The notes under the pieces were generated by a model. The model saw only the letters and a list, made by a program, of their open reading frames with translations. It made no database searches and had not been told where the DNA came from. A program made the translations under genes and the position numbers. From positions 80,936,767 through 81,000,766 of the forward strand of contig NC_065882.2 of the NCBI RefSeq assembly GCF_932274485.2: a DNA stretch of 64,000 nt, given 5' to 3'. Source of the DNA: Patella vulgata. Its lineage: Eukaryota; Mollusca; Gastropoda; Patellidae. This document shows, piece by piece, positions 9,445 through 21,900 of the stretch; the stretch's first letter is position 1; every line of letters starts with the position of its first letter.

Positions 9445-10972
9445 TACTATTCAAAAAAAGTAGGGGATATTTGATTTTGGGGGCATAATACTAAAATATG
9501 CAAATGACTACGAAAAAAGTCACTATAGAACCTAACAGAAGAAACATTTCCAGTTACATGTGACGCCCAAACGCACCAATAGCTACCGCATGGAATGCAG
9601 GTGATGCTTGGGATCATCATGGGGGTCTAACCCAAGATTTGCACGACTCTGACTTTGAATGTTACAGTCATTGTGGCATTGAATTCCAGGGTGGAAACAT
9701 CAGTTTAATTGTTTCAGTGCCAAGAAAACAAATTTTGATATGCATCGGCTTACCCAAAATGAAAGGTTACGTGCCCTTGGCATGCTACAGATCGGCACAA
9801 CACAGGCGGTTGTGGCGCGGACGATGAATGTTTCTCAGTCTGTCATAAGCAGGCTATGGTCCAGATACCGTGATACACAATCTGTACAGGACAGACCACG
9901 CTCAGGTCGACCAAGGGCGACAACTCAAGCCCAGGATCGATTTATCCGTACCTTGGCCTTGAGAAATCGTGTCATCACAGCAAATCAGATCAGCGCTCGT
10001 CTTCAAACAGACACTGGTGTGAGAGTGAGTGGCCAGACGATTCGGAATCGACTGCATAGGGGTCACCTTCGCGCCCGACGTCCTCGCGTGATCCCTTGTT
10101 TGAGAGATCATCACATTCAGGCAAGACGTCGTTGGTGTAGGGATCGTCAACACTGGGATAATCGACGCTGGAGCAATGTGATGTTTTCAGATGAGTCAAG
10201 GTTCACTGTTGATTTTTTGGACAGACGTAGGAGGGTGTGGCGTCGTCGAAACGAGCGCTTCCAAGACGTTAACGTCATCAGACATGATCGATTTGGGGGT
10301 GGTTCTGTTATGGTGTGGGGAGGCATCACTGTTGCTGGAAGAACGGCTTTACATGTTGTTGCAGGGCGTGTTACAGGCCAGTACTACCGGGACATCTTGG
10401 CAGTCCATGTTGTGCCGTTTGCACGACGTCATGGCCGCCGTTTCACCTTCCAGGATGACAACGCAAGATGTCACAGGGCCAGGATCGTTACAGGTTACCT
10501 CCAACAACAGAACATCACCACATTACCTTGGCCAGCACTGAGTCCCGACCTCTCCCCCATCGAGCATGTCTGGGACATGCTTGGACAGAGGTTACGTCAA
10601 CGTCAGCAACGTCCTGCCAATGTCCAAGAACTTGCTGCTGCGTTGCAACAGGAATGGGACAATCTGGACCAAAATGACCTTAGACGTCTCATTAGGAGTA
10701 TGCCACGTCGGATCAATGCTTGTTTGGCAAACAGAGGAGGATTTACCCGTTACTGACTTGGTTGTGATGCTGTTGTAACTTTGCTGTTTGACCCCGGGTA
10801 TCATTTTACCCTTATAATGGTCAGTCTGTGCCTTACTTAGTCTAACGATCATTTGGAATAAATCGATGAATGTGAACTTCATTTCATTTTGTCATTTGTT
10901 TCTTCGTCAGTTTCATTAGGTGACTTTAATAACACTTAAAAATCAAATATCCCCTACTTTTTTTGAATAGTA
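9445..10972 (+). mobile_element. Tc1/mariner element, copy 2 (intact)
   Basis: 1528 bp between inverted repeats that begin TACTATTCAAAAAAAGTAGG, flanked by TA at 9443-9444 and 10973-10974. It holds one complete transposase frame. Its near identity to copy 1 shows recent movement, and nothing visible rules out present activity. Confidence 0.93.
9740..10756 (+). CDS. Tc1/mariner transposase, DD34E
   Basis: 338 residues. This is a cut-and-paste transposase: it binds the inverted repeats of its own element and moves it into TA sites. The N-terminal half has paired-like helix-turn-helix sequence (ERLRALGMLQIGTTQAVVAR, then RLWSRYRD and a basic SGRPRATT linker). The catalytic residues are D151 (FSDESRF), D240 (QDDNARCH) and E275 (SPIEHVW), 34 residues lying between the last two, as in the Tc1 group. 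The start is the ATG at 9740, at the same place as the ATG of copy 1. Length is normal for Tc1 (about 340), and no stop or frameshift is seen. Confidence 0.93.
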   Translation: MHRLTQNERLRALGMLQIGTTQAVVARTMNVSQSVISRLWSRYRDTQSVQDRPRSGRPRATTQAQDRFIRTLALRNRVITANQISARLQTDTGVRVSGQTIRNRLHRGHLRARRPRVIPCLRDHHIQARRRWCRDRQHWDNRRWSNVMFSDESRFTVDFLDRRRRVWRRRNERFQDVNVIRHDRFGGGSVMVWGGITVAGRTALHVVAGRVTGQYYRDILAVHVVPFARRHGRRFTFQDDNARCHRARIVTGYLQQQNITTLPWPALSPDLSPIEHVWDMLGQRLRQRQQRPANVQELAAALQQEWDNLDQNDLRRLIRSMPRRINACLANRGGFTRY

Positions 10973-11446
10973 TATAACACATGCTGATGAAATAAACAAA
11001 TAATTCTGGGTGTCTGACCAGTTTCATTCCACGGGGGAGGGTAATAAATACAAGCAATTTTTCTGGAGCCACTCTGCATTGAATGACAGTTTTCGGGCAT
11101 TATCATTAATGTTTAATCAATTTTTCAGGACCTGAAATTTAATTTCTCTTATGATTAATTGTAGTTCAGATTGGCATTGTGTGGGATTTGGGTTGTAAAA
11201 CCATACAAATAAGGCTATATTGGAAACCTTTCAGGGTCTGAATTAGCAGGAAAATGTGTCTAATTTTCGTCAATTGGCTGGGGGACACCTCCTGAAACAT
11301 ACCAGAGAGGTGTGAATGGGAATATCTTGCCGACATTTCATTTCTGCATACTGACCCAAAATCTGGCATTCAGCGTGGCACAGAGATAGATAAGACCATG
11401 TTGCAATATTCAACATTTTGTGGGCGGTTGGGAGGGGCGAATACAT
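10973..11446. other. Intergenic, nothing recognised
   Basis: No supported gene; short open frames here have no recognisable motif. Confidence 0.5.
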
Positions 11447-11602
11447 AAAATGGCTGCCCAATCTAATTCAAACGCCACAATTGTTTTCATCCGGGTAATT
11501 TGCATAGGGACTGAAATAAACTTTTCTGGGAAGAGTTTCAAATTTGGCATGCCTGGCATGGTTCCGAGACCGGTTATTGTAGAGTAATGTAAATGGGTCA
11601 AT
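11447..11602 (+). repeat. Dispersed repeat, partner of 1401-1555
   Basis: Second copy of the roughly 155-bp repeat, with the same 'cacaattgttttcatcc' and 'gtaatttgcatagggactg' landmarks. Confidence 0.55.
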
Positions 11603-12060
11603 TTCTAGAAATTTCTTGTGGCCTAGTACCGGCCACGTGTAAAGGTGGCTTTCTTAAAACAGTAGTGGTGAAAGGTACCCTGTTCTGCTAGTCAAGCACC
11701 AAGACATCACACATGCAGCACCCCCTAAAAAAAAACCCAGCTGCTCAGCAAACTGATTTTATGCTACAAGGTTAACGATTAAAAAGCTTGACAGTTTGGT
11801 TTTAATAACATTTATTTATTCTTTTTAATCAATAATAACAATTCTATTACAAAAAACATTTTTTTTTTATTGTACATGTATGAAAACAATCCAACTTAAT
11901 ACAAAATTGAAAATAAAATATTTCACATGTAATCAAACTTTACTATAATAATAATTTCTATCACTCTCATTGACAGAACAAAAAAGAGGAAACTTGTATT
12001 GTAAAATCACAAATTACAATTTGTGTATAAATTAAAACAATTGTATAATATGAGAACAAA
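11603..12060. other. Intergenic, AT-rich
   Basis: Poly(T)- and poly(A)-rich sequence without a supported gene. Confidence 0.5.
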
Positions 12061-12727
12061 CAAGTAAAGCTACTAGTTTTAGACAAATAGTCATGGACTA
12101 AGGGTTATGGACAAATATTTATGGTTAATGGACAACTATGGATTATGGACAAGTATTTATGGTAATTATGAGTTTTGTGCTCACTAGACAGTTGTTTTCT
12201 ACTTGACAATTCTTAATTTCCATAATCATAACCCGATTCTAAAACTAACTGAAAGTGGATAGATTGTCTAAAATATTTTGGCAAAGATGAGAAGAAACAC
12301 AGGAAGCCTAATTTACTGTGAATACCCTCACTTAAAAAATCAACCCTTATACCCAAAGACAATATTCAAAGATAATTTATTGATTTTAATTCTTTTTTTT
12401 AAACGGAATTCAGAGGATTAGAATATTACTGAATAGTGGTCAGAAAGCTTATCAAATTGTTAGTACGGTACACATACAACAATGGTGTGAAATGGGAGCG
12501 CTTTAAGGTATGAGAAGTGATATTTTTTGCTGATGCATGCTAATAAAACTGTATATTTATTTGTTTCTCAAAAATCCACCTTTTCAAGCAGACAAGGAAC
12601 AGTAAAGCTTTTATTGGAAAAAAATATGTTCGCTTTTACTTATAAATAAAACATGAGTCCATATTCTTAAAGTTGATAAATAAACATTAAAATGTTTTAT
12701 ATAGATAATTTTTTTTTTTTTTTTTAG

Positions 12728-12778
12728 GAAACTGAAGAGAAAATAAAAGACATAGAAGAGCACTGTTTCCAATTGTTG
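12728..12778 (+). CDS. Candidate 51-bp exon, array copy 1
   Basis: A poly(T) tract and AG precede GAAACTGAAGAG..., and TTGTTG is followed by GTAAGG, so both splice sites are canonical. The 51 bases read ETEEKIKDIEEHCFQLL in phase 0. After a 75-bp intron-like stretch ending TTTTTCAG, a second exon-like segment begins at 12854 (NRESIVRV...). The peptide is helical and acidic, perhaps coiled coil. The parent gene is not recognised. It may be a live exon, an exon duplicate or a decayed gene copy. Confidence 0.4.
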
Positions 12779-13559
12779 GTAAGGCATTAATTATTTATTT
12801 GGATCTGTTTCAGATTTTAATGTCATTAAAAACAGTACTAAAAACTTTTTCAGAATCGAGAAAGTATTGTTCGTGTGCCGGTTACTACATATGGACAAAT
12901 ATTTATGGTAATTATGAGTTGTGGACAAATATTTATGGTAATTATGAGTTGTGGACAAGTATTTATGCTAACTATGCATTATGGACAAGTATTTACGGTC
13001 ATTATGAGTTTTGTGCTCACTAGACAGTTGTTTCCTACTTTTCAATTCTTAATTTCCATAATCTTGACGCGATTCTAAAACTAACTTAAAGTGGATAGAT
13101 TGTTTCAAATATTTTGGCAAAGGTGAGAAGTAACACTGGATGTCTAATTTACTGTGAATACCCTCACTTAAAAAAATCAACCCTAACACCCAAGGACAAC
13201 ATTCAAAGATAATTTATAGATTTTGATTTTTTTAAAACAGAATTCAGAGGATTAGAATATTACTGAATAGTGGTCAGAAAGCTTATCAAATTGTTAGTAC
13301 GGTACACATACAACAATGGTGTGAAATGGGAGCGCTTTAAGGTATGAGAAGTGATATTTTTTGCTGATGCATGCTAATAAAACTGTATATTTATTTGTTT
13401 CTCAAAAATCCACCTTTTCAAGCAGACAAGGAACAGTAAAGCTTTTATTGGAAAAAAATATGTTCGCTTTTACTTATAAATAAAACATGAGTCCATATTC
13501 TTAAAGTTGATAAATAAACATAAATGTTTTATATAGATAATTTTTTTTTTTTTTTTTAG

Positions 13560-13610
13560 GAAACTGAAGAGAAAATAAAAGACATAGAAGAGCACTGTTT
13601 CCAATTGTTG
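13560..13610 (+). CDS. Candidate 51-bp exon, array copy 2
   Basis: Identical to 12728-12778 and shifted by 832 bp, with the same acceptor and GTAAGG donor; the follow-on segment starts at 13686. If spliced, two tandem copies would add the same peptide twice or act as mutually exclusive exons. A third, eroded match with its own GTAAGG donor lies near 14811-14845. Confidence 0.4.
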
Positions 13611-14924
13611 GTAAGGCATTAATTATTTATTTGGATCTGTTTCAGATTTTAATGTCATTAAAAACAGTACTAAAAACTTTTTCAGAATCGAGAAAGTATT
13701 GTTCGTGTGCCGGTTACTACATATGGACAAATATTTATGGTAATTATGAGTTGTGGACAAATATTTATGGTAATTATGAGTTGTGGACAAGTATTTATGC
13801 TAACTATGCATTATGGACAAGTATTTACGGTCATTATGAGTTTTGTGCTCACTAGACAGTTGTTTCCTACTTTTCAATTCTTAATTTCCATAATCTTGAC
13901 GCGATTCTAAAACTAACTTAAAGTGGATAGATTGTTTCAAATATTTTGGCAAAGGTGAGAAGTAACACTGGATGTCTAATTTACTGTGAATACCCTCACT
14001 TAAAAAAATCAACCCTAACACCCAAGGACAACATTCAAAGATAATTTATAGATTTTGATTTTTTTAAAACAGAATTCAGAGGATTAAGATATTACTTAAA
14101 TGTGGTAACAATGCGTATAAAAAGTTAGTACAGTACACGTACAACAATGGTATGAAAGGGGGTCGCTTTAAGGTTTGAGAAGTGATATTTTTTGCTGATG
14201 AATGCTAATAAAACTGTATATTAGTACGGTACACGTACAACAATGTTGTGAAACGGGGGCCGCTTTAAGGTTTGAGAAGTGATATTTTTTACCGATGCAT
14301 GCTAATAAAACTGTTTATTTATTTGTTTCTCTAAAATCCACCTTTTCAAGCAGACAAGGAGCAGGTAAACTTTTATTGGAAAAAAGTATGTTTGCTTTTA
14401 CTTATAAATAAAACATGAGTCCATATTCTTAAAGTTAATAAACATAAATGTTTCATATAGATAAATATTTTTTTTTTTTAGGAAACTGAAGAAAAAATAG
14501 AGTAAATAATGTTTTATTTTACTTTTTTTTTTAGGAAATCGAATGGAAATAATTATTGACTAGAAATAATGTTTTTTTTTTTAATAGAAAATTGAATAGA
14601 AGGGACAACAGATATTGAATGAATAAATAAAGTATTAAAATATTTGTATATTCAAACAATACCATCATCAATATTCATCCATTGGAACGAAAATCCTCTC
14701 TTTCATTCGGAAATAAATTGAGTCCTTAAAATAAAATGGATGACAGTTTAGATACCTAAATAGGATTTAAAAAAATGAAAAACATGTGAACATAAATTGC
14801 TAGCTGAAAAATGACATAGAAGAGCACCGTTTCCAATTGTTGGTAAGGCATTAAGTTATATATTTGGATCTGTTTCAGCGTCAGATTTTAATGTCATTAA
14901 AAACAGCGCTAAAAACTTTCTCAG

Positions 14925-15050
14925 AATCAAGAAAGCATTGTTCATGTGGCTGAAAAAAGTTCTCGCCTTTTGATCTGGACACTAATTTTATTAATGACCT
15001 TACACTGCAAGGAGAAGATGTTTGCTCCGTACCACCAAAAGACAAGGTAC
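14925..15050 (+). pseudogene. Exon-like segment related to the array's second exon, decayed
   Basis: Begins after TTTCTCAG with a diverged version of the 12854 segment (NQESIVHV...) and runs into sequence reading LTLQGEDVCSVPPKDK before a GT. The two parts are not in one frame. The second part recurs at 26207-26275 and a piece of the middle at about 19341, so copies of it have been carried around within this region. Confidence 0.35.
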
Positions 15051-15075
15051 TTTATCCTTCAATAACTTTGTCTTA

Positions 15076-15673
15076 AGCCTAGCTTATGTCGCCCTATGAT
15101 GGGATAAAACTGACGGCGACTAAGAACAACTGACAGCTTATGTTGCCCTACGATGCGATAAAACTGACGGCGACCACCGGCAACTGACAGCTTATGGCGC
15201 TACGACTGAATTTATCCACGACTGGACGCAATCACGAGCAACCAGTTGATCATAGTCGTAAGTGTGCTCATGTCGCCCGGCGTCCGCTGAAGGATCGGAG
15301 CCACAACTGATAACATGACTGACACGTGATAACCTTCAAAATGTTGTTAGCGCCCCCTGGGTACCACGTGACTAAATAATCGAGTTTTACTGGCTACATC
15401 TGCAGATCGCCAATTCAAGCCAGTGTTAGTTGCGCTCATGTCGCTTGCGACTAGGGACAACTAGTCATCTCCAGTCATAGGAGTAGAACGTGCGACTCGG
15501 ATTAACTGGAGACGACCAGACAGCGACTGGTTGCTGTCCAACTTACACCAGTCATAAGAACGCTCAGGTCGCCCAGATAGTCACGACTGATCAGTCCTAC
15601 TTGATCATAAACCAGTCGCTGATTTCAAGTCGCCGTCAGTTTTATTGCGTCGTAGAGAGACATAAGCTAGGCT
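15076..15673. mobile_element. 598-bp MITE, TTA target duplication
   Basis: Inverted ends begin AGCCTAGCTTATGTC and remain alignable for about 46 bp (both end in AATAAAACTGACGGCGACT-like sequence, with a few mismatches). TTA flanks both sides (15073-15075 and 15674-15676). There is no coding capacity. The interior is packed with CGACTG/CAGTCG-type hexamers in both orientations. TTA duplication fits PIF/Harbinger, among others. Confidence 0.75.
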
Positions 15674-15775
15674 TTAGGAGGAAAAAATTGGCTGTTCTAG
15701 GTACAGCTGATAGAAACTGTTCCTGTTGAATCAACGTTGAACAGATTTGTAGATAGTTAGATTATGAAACAAAAT

Positions 15776-16450
15776 AAAAAGGTCCTCAGGAAAGAAGTCA
15801 GAAGATTCTAAGTCGTTACAAGTATTTTATAGAAGGTCTAAAACATGTCTATATCAAAATTGAACCAATCTATGTTTTAATGTAGAAATCAGATAACTAT
15901 TAACATAGACTGGGAAATGTTGGTCGAGTTGTATGCCATTGGTCTTTTGACTAAAATGTCCCATGTTGGGATCATGGCAAGGGGCTGGAAGAACATTAGG
16001 GACTTAACTGTGACTGCCAGTGACCAAAGGGTTGGAGTGAACTTGAAAGAACCGTTGAAGAAAAGTATATATATAAAAAAACAAAATGTAGTCCATGCCG
16101 AATTGAGTGTGTTTTTTATTTTTTATTAGATAAATAAAAATACCTATGACAATGTGGTGGAAGTATTTGCTACCATAGTAGTAGGAGCTGAATACCCGAC
16201 ACAAGGATCAATCACATTGTCATGGCAACCAACAAGATGGAGGATCAACTAAATACTTATTGATAACGGATGATATGTATACAAAAAAAACAAAATGTAT
16301 TTTATGTTGTAAAAATGCTGAATTCAAGGGATTTTTTGGGTTGTTGAGATAAATAAAAATACTTAAGACAATGTGGTGTAGGAGGAGCCAAATACCTGAC
16401 ACAAGAATCAAGCACATTGTCATGGCAACCAATAAAACAGAAGATCAACA
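15776..16450 (+). repeat. LTR-element-associated repeat block, copy A
   Basis: Shares long stretches with 18327-18970, 26282-26870 and 29096-29250 ('gaagtcagaagattctaag', 'gttggtcgagttgtatgcc', 'ggctggaagaacattaggg', 'cacattgtcatggcaacc'). Probably parts of an LTR or its flank from one retroelement family, a fossil. Confidence 0.5.
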
Positions 16451-16570
16451 AAAATATATCAATATCACTTTATATTCATTAAATGATTTAATGTGGTTGA
16501 AAGAATCTGATTTATAATGCAAACAAGAGTACTGAGCTGCATACCAAGGTATTCACTTACAGCAGTCAAC

Positions 16571-17501
16571 CAGGGCTGTCGGTATTTTTCACAGTTGATT
16601 AGCAGCACTGCTAATCAAGAAGTCCAATTTTGCCAAATCTGATTAGCAAATTTAAAAACTGATTAGCAGTTTTTCAGTTTCAATGTAAAACACCTAAATA
16701 CCAAGATATTACTTTAATTCATAACAAATATGATTAGATTCTGACTATTCTTAAGATTTTTTTAGCACTGCCACAAGTACTTGTGACAGTTTGTAAATGT
16801 GATGTAGACATTTAGTTAGGTCTTATGTCTGAAGGCAATTCTTGACAGTGACTTCTGAAGCCCCACTCATTTTAATTGTTATTTTTTTGTTACGTTAGAA
16901 ATCTTCCTTAGAAAACAATCTCGTCTGCTTTTTATCGTGTATTACTATTTTTGTTCAATCGGGCGCACCTCGATTAACTAGACACACGCGATATAAACAA
17001 TAATATTTTACGGGAATTTTTACTTTGATTTATCATTTTACAATACGTTAACATGTATTTATTTTTTTATATTTTATTTACAATACGTGGGGGATACACT
17101 GGAGTTATTTATTTCAAAATGAATATGATATAATTACTTGATGTCTCGCAACGTGAGTGCGACTACTTGATTCCCTATTTCTGGTTTAATAGTCCCTATT
17201 CATAGAGTTATGTCCCTGTGTTATATAGTATTGTGTCTGGGTAGCTCGATAAGAAAATGTCACACGGAGAATTCAGTTTTGTTTATAAAATTTTATTCAA
17301 CATTTTATACACGTTGAAAGTGTTGAGTAAGCCTTCTAGTCTTCAAAATGTGGATTATTCTTGTGACAATATCCAAAATGACTGGCACATTAATGATTCG
17401 CAGTAACTGCGATTCAAAAACGTCAGATTTTAATTTTTGGTTAGCAACGGACGAAATATGTATCGCAAATTGCGCTGCGATACTGGTTGTCGGCAGCCCT
17501 G
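16571..17501. mobile_element. hAT-like non-autonomous element
   Basis: Ends CAGGGCTGTCGG... and ...CGGCAGCCCTG are inverted, and the octamer CAGTCAAC lies directly on both sides (16563-16570 and 17502-17509). An 8-bp duplication with CAGGG-type ends is the hAT signature. 931 bp. The interior near the left end has several GATTAGCA words in both orientations. No transposase is recognisable. Confidence 0.6.
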
Positions 17502-17509
17502 CAGTCAAC

Positions 17510-18326
17510 CCATCTTCAATAGAAGGCTTGATCTCGCTTTAACTACGTACATCTTATCAAGGCCTTCACATAATACCCTGCATATTGCGGCAGTAATTTC
17601 GATTGGGTACAAGCCCAACTTGTGAGCCTATCAGATTCCTCGATCGTCTCGAATACCAAGTTTCGCACTTTCAAGCTAAAATGTCTACCTCTGATAATCG
17701 AGTTGCAAAGTTCAAGGTTCATTCAATGTCAAGGTTTCCGTTGAGGTCGCGATGTCACAACCTCTGATTGGACACTACTGCTCACGTGTCTGTAGATAAC
17801 ATAGCTATAGTTCGGGAATTGTGAAGTCAACAAGCAAGGGCCAGATGACTCGCAGTCGTTGCTTCAGGAACATGCAGTCAACCAGACAAGGACGAGAAAT
17901 GATGGATATAAGAACTGACGGATATAACAAACACAACGTGAAGTACCATTACTGTAGATGACATTGTAACATAAGGACATCATTAAAGATATATTCTATA
18001 TTCAACAAGCACCTGGTTTATTATTTTTATCCTCTCAGTTCTACAATATCAACTACATGTACAAAAATATCAAGGTTTTGTCTCGTTTGTCTTTTTATGG
18101 CAAATATTCGAATTCTGGACATAAATCAATTGCACATCCCCCCATTGATATTATAAAATTGAAAATATCTTGCTCTGCATCTAATGGATAGCTCTCGTTT
18201 TATACAAAGGAAAGTAAATATGTCATTAAAAACTCTATTTAAAATACAAAATGCATTTCAATCTTTCAAGTATTAAATTATGGAAACCTTTAATAATAGC
18301 AGATTTTCCAAACATCACAAATTAAA
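17510..18326. other. Retroelement-derived and unassigned sequence
   Basis: No gene. About 17875-18015 matches 19070-19200 and 19490-19640 ('caaccagacaaggacga', 'gtgaagtaccattactgtag', 'gatatattc'), which look like LTR 3' ends. A third CAGTCAAC octamer occurs at 17875-17882. Confidence 0.4.
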
Positions 18327-18970
18327 GAGGTCCTCTGGAAAGAAGTCAGAAGATTCTAAGTCATTACAAGTATTTTATAGGATGTCTAAAAGATGTCTAT
18401 ATCAAAATTGAACCAATCTACGTTTTAATGTAGAAATCAGATAACTATTAATATAGACAGGGAAATGTTGGTCGAGTTGTATGCCATTGGCCTTTTGACT
18501 AAAATGTCACACGTTGGGATCATGGCAATGGGGTGGAAGAACATTAGGGACTTAACTGTGACTGCCAGGGACCAAAGGGTTGGAGTGAACTTGAAAGAAC
18601 CCTTGAAGAAAAGTATATATATAAAAAAACAAAATGTAGTCCACGCTGAATTGAGTGTGTTTACCTAAAACAATGGGGTTGCTACCTTTGTAGTAGGAGC
18701 CGGATAACCGACACAAGGATCAATCACATTGTCATGGCAACCAACAACATGGAGGATCAACTAAATACTTATTGATAACGGATGATATGTATACAAAAAA
18801 AACAAAATGTATTTTATGTTGTAAAAATGCTGAATTCCAGGGATTTTTTTTTTTGTTGAGATAAATAAAAATACCCAAGACAATGTGGTGTAGTAGGAGC
18901 CAAATACCTGACAAGAATCAAGCACATTGTCATGGCAACCAATAAAACAGCATCAACTAATATTTATCAA
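18327..18970 (+). repeat. LTR-element-associated repeat block, copy B
   Basis: Closely similar to copy A over most of its length, with local length differences. Fossil, non-coding. Confidence 0.5.
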
Positions 18971-21900
18971 TATCCCTTTATATTCATTAAATGTGATTTA
19001 TTGTGGTTGAAGGGATCCGATTTATAATGTAAACAGGAGTACTGAGCTGCATACCAAGTTATTCACTTACAGCAGGCAACCAGACAAGGACGAAAAATGA
19101 CGGTACAAGAACTGACGGCCATAATACAGACACCGTGAAGTACCATTACTGTAGACGACATTGTAACACAAGGACATCATTAGAGATATATTCAACAAGA
19201 ATGTAAAATAGTTGTATGTCCCTACTCTATGTTTAAGCTAGCTCGATATCTGTCAGACCATTGACCAGGTAATCCTGTTTGATGAATTAATATATAAGTT
19301 ACAATAGAGCTTTGTGTACAGTGATCTCTAATGATCTCTGTCAGTTCTCGCCTTTTGATCTGGACCTTAACTTTTTAATAGCTACACGATGTCTTTCAGG
19401 CATCATGATGTTGCAAACTGATCAGATACCTATATATGGTCAAAGATACGACAGACTTGACAGTACCGAGCTGCATACCTAGGTATTTACGTGTAGCAGA
19501 CAACCAGACTAAATACAAGAGCTGATGGATAAGAGGACTAATTGATATATCATACACAACGTGAAGGATTGTTATTACGGTGGTGGACTTTGTAACTTGA
19601 GAAGACCTATTAAAAGATATATTCTATATTCTAAAAGAAACTGGCTTATCTTTCTTTACCCTCTACAGTACTATATAGAGGTGTAACTGGTGCCGTGACC
19701 AGGATAGAATATATCAAACTCAAGAAGACAGACAACGGAACTCAAGAAGACGGACAACGGAATATAAAGTAAGGTAAAGCAATTTGAATTACTAAACAAA
19801 ATGGCAGAGGCAATTTTGAACAAATTAAATGGAAACGTAGGTCCAGCTTGATATATCGGTCAGGCCATTGTCCAGTGTAATCTTGTTCATGTTTTGATAT
19901 GTATATATTATCCTTTTTATTTTAATTATTGCATTATTATTATTTTGATATATTATCCTTTTTCCTTTTAATCATTGTATTATTGTTAGTATATGTTTTA
20001 TTCTTATGGTACAAATATTTTATAATATATAGGTGTGTTATTGTCTTATGCTAACACTACATGTATATTATAAACACATTCCGTAAATAGCTTCAGTCCA
20101 AAACACGATTGTAAATTTAATTTTAATCCATAAACTAGTTGTTAAGGTATTCAGATTAGTAATTATTGTAATTATTAATTAGCTTTCAGTCCAAACAAGG
20201 AACAAGACTGTTACATTGAATTGTCATGTGATATGAATCTCACTAACCAGGTGGTTGTAATTTTGGATATGACACTGTTAACTATATTAGAAGTAAATTA
20301 TAATGACGAACGTATGTATACTATTACCAACTTGACAAAATTCTATTAGCTTAATGATACAACTATGTAACTTTGCCATTTCTACATAAATCGTATCATT
20401 AAATTCAGTGGGTTACAACCTATATGTCTTCTATATAGACATAAAAAGTTGTAAGCGAGTTGTTGTTAATTTACGTGTCATTTAATTATTTTATTATAGG
20501 GAATGAAATTATGGTTCCTATGGTTGACTTTTGGACTGACAAGAGGTTTTCTTACTCATGACAACTTACTGTTTAGACCAGTGAACCGGATAACGACGAG
20601 TAGATCTTCATGGCTTATAACAATTAATCAACGATATGACCCCTTTCGATAGATTTATTGAAACTCTATCCTTTGACATGGGACTTGCGCTAATAGAAAT
20701 AGATGATATCACATCTCAGTACACCTCTAATGAGATGCGCGACTTCCGAATAACTTCAACTAAACTTAGGACTGAAATTATGACTTTAAGAGACAATCAC
20801 GTTGACTTAATGACGGCAGTGGCCGATTTCAAAACATTACAGACCTCGAAAATGTGAAGATCGCTTATTCCCATACTAGGTAAAGCCTTGAATTTTTGGT
20901 TTGGCAGTCTCCGAGAGTGAATAGAAAACTATCAGAAATAATGTAAAAGGCTTAGCGATAAATCAAGAGGCCATTGCGCATGTCGCAAGGGAAAGCCTTT
21001 CCCTCTTAAAGGGACAATAACACTCTTGCTGGCTTGAAAGCTCCAGAAATTAAATAATATCTCTATCTAAGTACTAGATGTTTAAGTGTCCTACCTGTTG
21101 TGTAAATTATCCATTACATCCTTTTTTACTTGTCCAGAGGGTTCGAAAATATTTTTAAATCGAAGTTTCATTTGAAAAGGTTTACGTTAGACGTTTCAAA
21201 CCATTATGTTGAATTTTTCAAAATTTTTAAATAAGGTGTGTTAAGATGAAATTTGTATCATCAATTAATTGAAATATTGTAAAATAGTACATTTTGTTGA
21301 CCAGAATAAAGATTGGGGCATATTATTCAGTTACAACAAGAGTGGTATTGAGCCTTTAAATGTTTCGAGAGTCCAAATTTTAGCCGATAGACAAGCTATA
21401 AACAAACTAAATGACAAACTTGGTAGTCTGGATCAAAAAGTAATGAATATTGTCCGAGAATTCAGAAGACATGTGCTGCAACTGGAAAAGTTTCTGCACT
21501 TGTATCTTCGTTTGAATTTAGTTATAGACGACTGTTACAGGGTGAGAGAGTTCAAGTTAGAGAATATGTTGACCGATTGCTGACTGCTGTGTCGCCAACA
21601 TCAATATGATTATAGTGAAATAATCTATCAATGACAGCTGATTCATTGTGTAGTTTTTTATTTAATATATTAATATCAATAATATATGTATACGCATACT
21701 TTAATTAACTTTATACCACATCTAAGTTTAGTATAAATTAGCTGAGGTTGTTGAGACAAATCAGTGGAGCTTGGAAGCTCACCAGAGAAGTGTCTCTCTA
21801 TTTTCTAATATTGTAATACTGTTGCTAGAATAAATTAATGTCCAATACAGATAGTGTTCTAATTGAAATTATGTTATAAACATAAATTGGTGACCGTGTC

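Larger units (their letters stand above)
12090..14500 (+). repeat. Tandem array with an 832-bp unit
   Basis: Two almost identical units lie at 12409-13240 and 13241-14072 (offset exactly 832 bp over most of the length). An older partial copy precedes them (about 12090-12408) and diverged partial copies follow (14073-14500). Each unit contains an exon-like segment (see separate entries) and a roughly 30-bp minisatellite of the type 'tggacaaatatttatggtaattatgagttg'. Confidence 0.85.

Noticed and set aside
12799-13023. 74-codon frame duplicated at 13631
   Set aside because: Runs across the 30-bp minisatellite in each 832-bp unit; only the splice-flanked segments were kept as candidates.
15917-18668. 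Near-identical 67-70-codon frames in the LTR-associated blocks
   Set aside because: They repeat because the non-coding block repeats, and they end at simple sequence; no protein family recognised.
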